DNA of 64,000 nucleotides from Nitrosomonas sp. Nm132 (lineage in GTDB: Bacteria > Pseudomonadota > Gammaproteobacteria > Burkholderiales > Nitrosomonadaceae), in assembly GCF_900100485.1 (NCBI RefSeq), contig NZ_FNDH01000013.1:1-64000 (forward strand), written 5' to 3'. Below, one piece after another: positions 57,315 through 64,000 of the stretch; within the stretch, counting starts at the first letter, position 1; every line of letters begins with the position of its first letter. The notes under the pieces are model-generated. The model worked only from the letters and a program-made list of their open reading frames with translations, was not told the DNA's origin and searched no databases. The position numbers and the translations under genes are program-made.

Positions 57315-58262
57315 ATGATTTCTGCACAGACTGCTTTTTTGATCATGATTTTTCTGGCGGTGGCAGGCGTTACTTACGCAATCATGCTCGTATTCGCGCC
57401 TCGCGCCACCAAAACGCGTCTGAAGAAGATTGTTGCCCAGGATAATGGGCTGAACAATGGCGACAAAACAGAGAATGAATGGAAAGAAGCAATGGTCAAG
57501 ATATCGCAGCCATTGGCGAAGCTTTCCCTGCCCGACAAGGATTGGGAGAAATCTGTATTACGGACTCGCTTTTTACATGCGGGCTACCGCTCCAGTTCGG
57601 CACCAATGATTTTTTTTGCTGCCAAGACATTGCTGACGCTGGTGTTCCCAGCAATCTTCCTGTTGTCTGCTGGCATTGGCCGGTTGGAGTTGAGCACCAA
57701 TACGGCCATCCTGGTACTGCTGGTGCTGGCAGCAATTGGTTTCTACTTGCCTAATGTAGTGCTGGCGCGCCAAATTGCCATGCGCCAGCGCGAGCTGTTC
57801 GAGAACTTTCCCGATGCGATCGATCTGATGACCGTGTGCGTCGAGGCAGGACTGGGGCTGGATGCGGCGCTGGCCAAGGTAGGCGAAGAAATACAACTGA
57901 GCAGCAAGATTCTAGCTGAGGAGATTTATCTGGTCGGACTGGAATTACGCGCGGGCGCATCCAGGGAAAAAGCGCTGCGTAATCTTGCCTTGCGAACCGG
58001 TGTCGAGGAAATCGAGGCGCTGGTTGCCATGCTGGTGCAGGCTGACCGCTTTGGCACCAGCACTGCCGCCTCCTTGCGCGTCTACTCCGATACCCTGCGC
58101 ACCAAGCGCCGCCTGCGCGCAGAAGAAGCCGCAGCCAAAATCGCGCTGAAGTTGCTTTTCCCGCTTATTTTTTTCATTTTTCCTTCATTGATGGTCGTGG
58201 TGTTAGGACCCGCTTTCATCAGCATCTATCGCAGCCTGCTACCTGCACTGGCAGGCCAATAA
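57315..58262 (+). CDS. tadC: Tad inner-membrane platform protein TadC
   Basis: 315 residues, paralogue of TadB: T2SF domain with NFPDAIDLMTVCVEAGLGLDAAL and VEEIEALVAMLVQADRFGTS, helices at the N-terminus, the middle and the end. A 76-bp gap after tadB has no clear terminator. Confidence 0.94.
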   Translation: MISAQTAFLIMIFLAVAGVTYAIMLVFAPRATKTRLKKIVAQDNGLNNGDKTENEWKEAMVKISQPLAKLSLPDKDWEKSVLRTRFLHAGYRSSSAPMIFFAAKTLLTLVFPAIFLLSAGIGRLELSTNTAILVLLVLAAIGFYLPNVVLARQIAMRQRELFENFPDAIDLMTVCVEAGLGLDAALAKVGEEIQLSSKILAEEIYLVGLELRAGASREKALRNLALRTGVEEIEALVAMLVQADRFGTSTAASLRVYSDTLRTKRRLRAEEAAAKIALKLLFPLIFFIFPSLMVVVLGPAFISIYRSLLPALAGQ

Positions 58263-58275
58263 CGGAGAGGATGTC

Positions 58276-58776
58276 ATGTTCAAATTAACACAGCTATTGT
58301 GGATCCTGGCTTGCCTGTTGCTGTTAGTAGCATGCGCCGCTCAACCCGGCAAAAACAAGCTGGGATCGGCAGACAATACCGGTAAGGATAGCCAGCAGAT
58401 CGCCCGTGATCTCGAAAAAATGTATCAATTAGGCCGCAGCTATCAGGATGAAGCTCAATTCCCGGAAGCCATCACGGCTTATGAGAACATCCTGGCTATC
58501 GACCCCAATTATGCTGAAGCCCACAATGGACTCGGCGTCATTTATTCCATCCAGGGGAAATTCGAACCCGCGCTGCAGCATCTCCAGAAAGCAGTGGCAT
58601 TGGCGCCGCTGGCGTCTCACTTACATAATAATCTGGGCTATACCTATCTACTGCTGGGGCAGGAGCCCGAAGCCATCAGCGCGTTTGAACAAGCGTTACG
58701 GCTGGACCCTGAGAATTTCAAGGCACGCGCCAATTTAGCCGCTATCCGTAATAAGGCCAATATCACAGGAGAATAG
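58276..58776 (+). CDS. tadD: TPR lipoprotein TadD
   Basis: 166 residues, lipoprotein signal ending LLLVACAA, then three tetratricopeptide repeats, e.g. ALQHLQKAVALAPLASHLHNNLGYTYL. TadD proteins are pilotins or scaffolds for the tad secretin. Confidence 0.9.
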   Translation: MFKLTQLLWILACLLLLVACAAQPGKNKLGSADNTGKDSQQIARDLEKMYQLGRSYQDEAQFPEAITAYENILAIDPNYAEAHNGLGVIYSIQGKFEPALQHLQKAVALAPLASHLHNNLGYTYLLLGQEPEAISAFEQALRLDPENFKARANLAAIRNKANITGE

Positions 58777-58779
58777 ATT

Positions 58780-59877
58780 ATGCGCGCTAACAAACAAAAG
58801 CTCGCCTGGACAATCGGTTGCTTATCGGTTCTGGCAGGCTGCTCATCCCTTTATTCCAGTAAGGAATACGCTGCGCTGCAGATCAAGCCGGTAATGCATG
58901 TCCAGCATGCCGACACCCGCGCCCAAAATCTGTATCACCTGGGACGGTACCATCATAGGAAAGCCAGCTATGCAGACGCCATCGCAGCTTATCAAAAAGC
59001 GCTGGCAGCCAATCCCGATTATGTAGAAGCTCACAATGGCCTGGGCGTGATCTATTCCTCGCAAGGACAATACCCATTGGCCTTGGAGCATTTCCAGAAA
59101 GCCATCGAACTCACTCCCACGGCAACCTATCTGCATAACAACCTCGGCTATGCCCATCTGCTGCAGGGACAAAATAGCGAGGCAGCGGCTGCATTCCAGG
59201 AAGCGCTTCACTTTGATCCCCGCAATCATAAAGCACGCCGGAATCTGGCTACCGCACATAAACGCATGGGATTGAACGAGCCAGTCGCGGTTTCTTCACC
59301 TGAGGCGAAGAAACCCGAAGAAAACCTCTCCAGCATCCCGCAAACACAGCCGGTACAACCGGTACAACCCAGCGCCAATCAGCAGCAACTCGTGCAGGTT
59401 GCATCTAACATTTATGAATTCAAAAGCGATCAGGAGCAACCCAAAGCGGCGGCACCCCTTACCGCGCCGACTATTCATCCGGCTCCTATCGCGCATCATC
59501 ATTCAGAAAAACCGGTCTCTGAAAAATCAGTATCCGTAGCACAAAATAAACGTATCGAAGTCTCCAATGGTAATGGCGTAACCGGTATGGCCAAAAATAT
59601 CGCCCTCTTTCTGAAACGATTCGGGATTGACAATGCGCGCCTGACTAATCACCCAACATTCCAGCAAGCGCAAACTGAAATACATTACCACTCAAGTGCC
59701 TCTATGCTCGCTGAGCAAATCAGCCAGATCATGCCAGCACAGATCAAAATAGTAGAAAACAATAAGCTTGCCGAGGGGATTCACCTGAAAATACTGCTGG
59801 GTAAAGATATTGCGAGCGAGGTTGCTTATTTCACCAAAGAGGCGAATATGCTCCTTGCCCAGAATCAGCGTTTATAA
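58780..59877 (+). CDS. TPR lipoprotein with LytR_C domain
   Basis: 365 residues. The lipoprotein signal ends in LAGCSS. Three TPRs (about residues 45-165) are closely similar to TadD (NNLGYAHLLQGQ, EAHNGLGVIYSSQGQYPLALEHFQKA), which suggests duplication of tadD. A low-complexity proline/glutamine linker (about 175-245) joins them to a C-terminal LytR_C-like domain (RIEVSNGNGVTGMAKNIALFL). LytR_C domains are thought to work at the cell wall. Last gene of the tad locus. Confidence 0.85.
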   Translation: MRANKQKLAWTIGCLSVLAGCSSLYSSKEYAALQIKPVMHVQHADTRAQNLYHLGRYHHRKASYADAIAAYQKALAANPDYVEAHNGLGVIYSSQGQYPLALEHFQKAIELTPTATYLHNNLGYAHLLQGQNSEAAAAFQEALHFDPRNHKARRNLATAHKRMGLNEPVAVSSPEAKKPEENLSSIPQTQPVQPVQPSANQQQLVQVASNIYEFKSDQEQPKAAAPLTAPTIHPAPIAHHHSEKPVSEKSVSVAQNKRIEVSNGNGVTGMAKNIALFLKRFGIDNARLTNHPTFQQAQTEIHYHSSASMLAEQISQIMPAQIKIVENNKLAEGIHLKILLGKDIASEVAYFTKEANMLLAQNQRL

Positions 59878-59894
59878 AAATCAATCACTCCTTT

Positions 59895-59946
59895 TAGCCC
59901 GAATATTTCATAAATTCACGTGCCAATTTATGAAATATTCGGGTTA
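59895..59946 (+). mobile_element. Short MITE copy (two ends only)
   Basis: 52 bp from TA to TA. TAGCCCGAATATTTCATAAA is followed by TTCACGTGCC and the complementary end. It sits between the convergent tad operon and the GTPase operon and could act as a bidirectional terminator hairpin. Confidence 0.85.
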
Positions 59947-59972
59947 ATGCCAATGGGAACGGTCAGGCTTCA

Positions 59973-61535
59973 TCACTCCCCGGAAGACTTACCCAATCTG
60001 TCAGGTAAACTCCACAGAAAACGGCCGGTGCTGATCAGTTGGCGGCGTAGCAAAGCCCAATCTTCCGCGCGTTTCTTCGCATCCAGGCAACGCAGTAGCC
60101 GAACTCTGAGTGCGGCGTCCTGATGATGCAGGATCGCTGCCCAGAGCGCGTCATTTACGTTGTAAACCCGCCCTTCCTTGAGACAAACCGGAATTACCTG
60201 CTCGACCGGTACCGCAAGATCGGTCGCAACGGTCTGCAGCGCAGCACGAATGCTGATGGCTTTGACATCCTGTTGGTTGCTCAGGTCATAAGGGGGTTGC
60301 CATGCGCTTGCTGGCCGCAACAGGTCGATATGGCTCATGACGACCAGCATGGGGGGCAAACGGCGATTCAATTGGGTAGCCTGGAAGATGCGTAAAGCGT
60401 CCAGGCAATGACGCTCGGTCTGCCGATCAGGACGATTGGCCGGGCTGACCCACAAGATCAAATCAGCATCCAGCGCAGCGGTATGCATCTGCTTCTCATT
60501 GAAGCGCGTGCTGTCACAGCCTGGGCTATCGAAGATCAACGCCTGGGTGAGCCCTTCGCGTTGCAGCACAAAAGGGGTGATCGTGCGCGTGGTATCCGGC
60601 AAGATATCGGTGGCCGTGGTGAGTTTCCCGAACAGCGCATTGATCAGGCTTGATTTGCCCGCATTGGTTCGTCCCAGCACGAGGATGCGCAATGGCTCTT
60701 CAGGCGCGGCGGCAGTTTGTTCAATCTTGTTCAAATCAGCATGGGAAACGGGTGTTTGCGCCATGGCCGGTTTTGTGGCCTCATCCATTACCACCGGTTG
60801 GCGACCGCTGTAGAGATCAATCGCATAGTAGCCAACCTTGCGTATATAAGCACGCAAGAACCAGCGGTGCAGCTCGCTCTGAGCCATACCGAAACTGCGC
60901 TCCCGCAGATGTTGCCAGATCTCGCCAAACAAGGCATTCACCGGATTGATCAGCACTCTGCCCGCCCGGTAAACATTGTATGCCTGCTCTGCTTTAGCTT
61001 TCCAGCGATGCAGGCGGAGCATATCACCAATGGTCAGGAGATCACTGAACGGTATATTCTCAGTCATATCCTTGCGTAAGTCGCGGCTCGCCTGCTCGAT
61101 GATCAACAAGGTATGCGGAACATTGAGTTCCAGGAATGGTTTCTCGGCTTGGGGGTAATAGCATTGTGATACCGTATCCAGCGTGCGCCTGCCCAATCCC
61201 AGGATCCAGGAAGCATCTTCGATCGGCCAATCCTTGGGATCGCAGGCTTCCGCCAGCTTCTCGACCTGCTGCCAGACGGCTTCCGCTTTCGGTGGCCAGT
61301 CCGGGTTGGGCTCGGTAGCGATTTCATCGAGCAGTTGACGGTCACGCCGCGCCAGCCAATGTTGCAAACCATAGCTGAGCGCACTGAATACCGCCATAGC
61401 GATCACCCAGTAAAGCAGATTGCCCGTCTGCCACAACCATAGCACCCCTAATCCGAATACCGTCAGCGTTGGCAGCCCTAATAAGATCAGCGCAAATAAT
61501 CGCAGAGGTTCAATCCGTTGCAGTAATGTCTTCAT
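59973..61535 (-). CDS. Membrane-associated GTPase, downstream partner
   Basis: 520 residues. Two N-terminal hydrophobic helices (about residues 12-50) are followed by a helical region. An Era/YihA-like G domain comes near residue 285: G1 LGRTNAGKSSLINALFG, G3 FDSPGCDSTR, G4 VVMSHIDLL. It starts with a 4-bp overlap to the upstream GTPase gene, so the two are translated together. The biological role is unknown. Resembles proteins annotated only as GTP-binding. Confidence 0.8.
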   Translation of the reverse strand: MKTLLQRIEPLRLFALILLGLPTLTVFGLGVLWLWQTGNLLYWVIAMAVFSALSYGLQHWLARRDRQLLDEIATEPNPDWPPKAEAVWQQVEKLAEACDPKDWPIEDASWILGLGRRTLDTVSQCYYPQAEKPFLELNVPHTLLIIEQASRDLRKDMTENIPFSDLLTIGDMLRLHRWKAKAEQAYNVYRAGRVLINPVNALFGEIWQHLRERSFGMAQSELHRWFLRAYIRKVGYYAIDLYSGRQPVVMDEATKPAMAQTPVSHADLNKIEQTAAAPEEPLRILVLGRTNAGKSSLINALFGKLTTATDILPDTTRTITPFVLQREGLTQALIFDSPGCDSTRFNEKQMHTAALDADLILWVSPANRPDRQTERHCLDALRIFQATQLNRRLPPMLVVMSHIDLLRPASAWQPPYDLSNQQDVKAISIRAALQTVATDLAVPVEQVIPVCLKEGRVYNVNDALWAAILHHQDAALRVRLLRCLDAKKRAEDWALLRRQLISTGRFLWSLPDRLGKSSGE

Positions 61536-62758
61536 TTACCGCGTAATCGCTCCTTAAGCAGGGAAGCGCCACTTTCCAGCGCTTCCACGTAGATTCGCCG
61601 CAGCGTATCAGGATCGACATTAAGACCCTCCTTACGCCGCGTGAAAAAATAAACCGCAGCCTTACCCAATGCATAAGTCGTCGCGCCGCTCGCGCTCGCG
61701 CCCCATGCCGCCCCTATTGTTTGCCCCAGAACAGGAATGACTTTGGTAACCGCACGACCTACCATTCGCGCCAGGTAGCTAGATGCAATCCCTACCCCCA
61801 CCAGGGCAAGAAATTCCGTGATGGCGCACTTATCCCAGCGCTGCCCGTACAGGACTGCCAGGCCGTGCAGAAGCTTTGCCTGGACTGTAGACACGGCAAC
61901 CAGATCCACCACCGGCAGGGCCCCTACTCCGGCTGCCGTTAGCGAATAGCCAACAATGTGCTGATGGGCGGTACGCTCATAAAGATCACGCACTTCTTTC
62001 TCACTGGTCAACTGGTGCTGCAAGCCAAGGGGCAACATGAATTCAATGGCTTGCCACAACGCTTCCAGACCGTAATTGGGTGGCTCAAAACCATCCTCAG
62101 GTAAAGTCAGATCCACAGCCACCCAACGTGCCGGGGTGGCGCCAGGCAACTTTTCTGCGGCAGCGCGCTGTGCGAGCAAAGCTCGCCGCAGTTCGACTGG
62201 AAGGGTATTCGGCAAGGGTTCATCACCATAGGGCCAGGGGAGAATATGCTTGCTGTCAGCTGGATACAGTTCATGCAGGCCAGTTTGCACCATCAGCAAA
62301 GGCCATTCAGGGTGACGTTGACGAACTGTCCGCAGCACTTCAAATACAGGCTCCTGATGCATATCGGCCACCTTCATCACTGCCAGCAGCAAATGCGCCT
62401 GAGATTCGCAATAATGCACATCATCATTCGGATCATAGGCAACCTCTCCGAGACCCCGTGTATCCAGAAACCGGACCACTGGCATATCCCCCGGGCAATC
62501 ATAAAAGCGGGAATAGCGTGTGCACGGCTGAAATCCATTGCCGATCTCGGCGGCTTCGTTACCAGTCAATGCACGGATGATCGAAGTTTTACCTGCCTGG
62601 GTTTTGCCTAGTAACCACAATACCGGCAGCGGCATCTTTTTCCGCGCTTCGCGCAAGGAGGCCTCCAGCGCGGCTTCGTCTACTTTAGGGTCGAGTAGAA
62701 CTGACTGGAGCTGTTTCCAGTATTCTGGCCAGTTTCTGAGATTATCAAATTTCATCAA
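61532..62758 (-). CDS. GTPase with C-terminal DUF697-like membrane domain
   Basis: 408 residues. The G domain is near the N-terminus: G1 LLGKTQAGKTSIIRALTGN (about 50-68), G3 RFLDTRGLGE, then VQTGLHELYP in the position of G4, a departure from NKxD. The C-terminal part (about 260-385) is Ala/Gly-rich with hydrophobic segments such as GYSLTAAGVGALPVVDLVAV, the pattern of DUF697. First gene of the pair. Confidence 0.8.
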   Translation of the reverse strand: MMKFDNLRNWPEYWKQLQSVLLDPKVDEAALEASLREARKKMPLPVLWLLGKTQAGKTSIIRALTGNEAAEIGNGFQPCTRYSRFYDCPGDMPVVRFLDTRGLGEVAYDPNDDVHYCESQAHLLLAVMKVADMHQEPVFEVLRTVRQRHPEWPLLMVQTGLHELYPADSKHILPWPYGDEPLPNTLPVELRRALLAQRAAAEKLPGATPARWVAVDLTLPEDGFEPPNYGLEALWQAIEFMLPLGLQHQLTSEKEVRDLYERTAHQHIVGYSLTAAGVGALPVVDLVAVSTVQAKLLHGLAVLYGQRWDKCAITEFLALVGVGIASSYLARMVGRAVTKVIPVLGQTIGAAWGASASGATTYALGKAAVYFFTRRKEGLNVDPDTLRRIYVEALESGASLLKERLRGK

Positions 62759-62894
62759 TATGAATTAATCCGTTGATTACCAGATAGATAAGTATTGCTA
62801 TGCTTCTTTTGAACACTATTCTACGCGTTTTGCGGATATTGCCATCGGTAAACTCAAAGAATTTGATTTTTCTGGTAATGCCATGACGGCAACG

Positions 62895-62986
62895 CAAAAT
62901 TCGGTTTTGATCATCCCTCATCCAGCCTTCTCCCAGCGGGAGAAGGTATAGCTATAGCTGCCAAATTTTGAGGTACGATGAGTATA
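62895..62986 (-). repeat. Dispersed ~86-bp repeat, copy 2 (inverted)
   Basis: Reverse complement of 38695-38780 with a few substitutions and a short TATAGC duplication. The stem CCTTCTCCC/GGGAGAAGG is kept at 62936-62956, and the loop reads AGC, the complement of GCT. Confidence 0.85.
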
Positions 62987-63045
62987 CTTCAAGCAGGTAT
63001 GGAATGCGCTGGATACGGCGGGTATCCCTTTCATCCTGCATTAAC

Positions 63046-63074
63046 TCACGCGAATTTATGAAATATTCGGGTTA
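63046..63074 (-). mobile_element. MITE end remnant
   Basis: TCACGCGAATTTATGAAATA followed by TTCGGGTTA. This is the left arm of the MITE in reverse orientation, truncated inside its palindrome. Confidence 0.7.
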
Positions 63075-63126
63075 AGGCGAATACAATGGTTTTCTTCGTG
63101 TCGATAACTCTCTGGAGGAATTTTCC

Positions 63127-64000
63127 ATGTTCAATTCCAAGCTTTTCATCATTACAGGCGTTCTTTTTCTGAGTCTGACAACATCGGATCTGATTTTTGC
63201 TGATACATCCCAAGCTGGCACATGGGCTACGGCTTCTCCTGCTCCCAGCAAGCGGACGGAAGTGGTCGCAGCCGCAGTCGAAGGTAAGCTATATGTGGCT
63301 GGCGGTTTTAGTGAACCCAGTCTTCAGAATGTACTGAAATTCGCTATCAGCAGCGACGTAGAGGTATATGACCCTGTTTCTGACTCCTGGTCGATCACCA
63401 CACCTCTCCCGGAAGGACGGCACCATGCTGGCATAGCCTCACACAATGGCTTGTTGTATGTAATCGGTGGATTTACCAAGTCTTTCTTGTCCATCTGGCA
63501 TGCGACCCCAACAGTTTATCAATATAATCCCTCAACGAAAGAATGGCGCGAATTAGCTCCCATGCCTACTGCCCGTGGGGCATTGGGTGTCACCGTTTAT
63601 CAAAATCGCATCTATGCCATCGGGGGCTATGATGGCCAACGCAACTCTGGCGCGGTGGAAATTTTTGATCCAGAAACAAATACGTGGTCGTCTGCCGCTT
63701 CGATGCCTACCCCGCGAGACCATTTGGCGGTTGTAACGGCTGGATCTCGAATCTATGCCATCGGCGGCCGGCCTGATCTGGATTATCATCATAATATCGG
63801 GACAGTCGAAGAATACGATCCCCATACCAATCAATGGCGACCACGGGCTAGCCTGCCTACCGCCCGGAGCGGCATTACCGCTGGCGTAATCGATGGCTGG
63901 ATCTATGTGGTTGGTGGTGAATCTGAAGAAGGCACCTTTGCCACTAATGAGGCGTATAACCCGGCTAAAGATCAATGGCATACGATGACGCCCATGCCGA
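63127..64000 (+). CDS. Secreted Kelch-repeat protein (3' end beyond window)
   Basis: Starts MFNSKLFIITGVLFLSLTTS, a signal peptide, with GGAGG at 63114-63118 before the ATG. At least five Kelch units follow, each with a GG pair and spaced Tyr/Trp (LYVAGGF, LYVIGGF, IYAIGGYDG, IYAIGGR, IYVVGGE), joined by DP-T--W segments such as FDPETNTWSS. Kelch motifs build a beta-propeller. The frame is open at the window edge (291 residues visible). Function is unknown. Confidence 0.88.
   Translation, partial: MFNSKLFIITGVLFLSLTTSDLIFADTSQAGTWATASPAPSKRTEVVAAAVEGKLYVAGGFSEPSLQNVLKFAISSDVEVYDPVSDSWSITTPLPEGRHHAGIASHNGLLYVIGGFTKSFLSIWHATPTVYQYNPSTKEWRELAPMPTARGALGVTVYQNRIYAIGGYDGQRNSGAVEIFDPETNTWSSAASMPTPRDHLAVVTAGSRIYAIGGRPDLDYHHNIGTVEEYDPHTNQWRPRASLPTARSGITAGVIDGWIYVVGGESEEGTFATNEAYNPAKDQWHTMTPMP

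Larger units (their letters stand above)
62759..63126. other. Repeat-filled intergenic region
   Basis: 368 bp upstream of the Kelch gene. It contains the second copy of the ~86-bp dispersed repeat (62895-62986), a small stem GGATAC/GTATCC near 63011-63027 and a MITE remnant. No gene is supported. Confidence 0.5.

Overview
The window looks like a chromosomal segment of a betaproteobacterium, most probably an autotroph of the Nitrosomonas type. The reasons are a phosphoribulokinase (Calvin cycle), a complete system I cytochrome c maturation operon, betaproteobacterial gene orders (rimP-nusA-infB-rbfA-truB, leuS-lptE-holA, polA next to thrB) and a heavy load of insertion-sequence remnants and short palindromic repeats. 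The assignment is an inference. No 16S rRNA, tRNA or ammonia-oxidation gene lies in the window.

Layout. 1-15.4 kb: the 3' end of an IS630-type transposase, malate dehydrogenase and a BCP peroxiredoxin, then the minus-strand ccmABCDEFGHI operon and the minus-strand rimP-nusA-infB-rbfA-truB cluster. This part looks AT-rich. 15.5-19.7 kb: a graveyard of IS982-, ISNCY- and IS5-type fragments, a decayed antitoxin, a coiled-coil/zinc-ribbon protein and a 39-residue membrane peptide, all interleaved with copies of a palindromic MITE. 19.7-40.4 kb: mainly housekeeping genes (argH, fructosamine-kinase-like, dynamin-like GTPase, pepP, polA, LOG protein, thrB, uvrD, phosphoribulokinase, M48 protease, leuS, lptE, holA). 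40.4-47.3 kb: an OsmC protein, a large secreted protein with a LuxR-type regulator, then toxin-antitoxin modules and their debris among REP repeats. 47.3-59.9 kb: a complete tad/flp pilus locus (flp, tadV, rcpC, rcpA, CpaD-like lipoprotein, tadG, tadE, tadF, tadZ, tadA, tadB, tadC and two TPR lipoproteins). 60-62.8 kb: a two-gene GTPase operon convergent with tad. 63.1 kb to the end: a secreted Kelch protein cut by the window edge.

The most interesting structure is a repeat family not explained by the genes. It has four ~168-bp copies, two short copies made only of the two ends, and three remnants. Each end reads R-CCCGAATATTTCATAAATT beside a TA dinucleotide, and full copies contain nested inverted repeats that fold into one long branched hairpin. 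Several copies sit exactly where unrelated broken genes meet. The clearest case is at 43.88-44.05 kb, between the first codons of a REP-associated (RAYT) transposase and the last codons of a BrnT toxin. This suggests that the element both transposes into TA and serves as a deletion or recombination point.

Other leads are a ~55-bp control sequence shared by the flp and rcpC upstream regions, a hairpin that overlaps the tadV start, a tandem duplication of a CopG/BrnA-like antitoxin, and REP/BIME repeats near the RAYT fragment.
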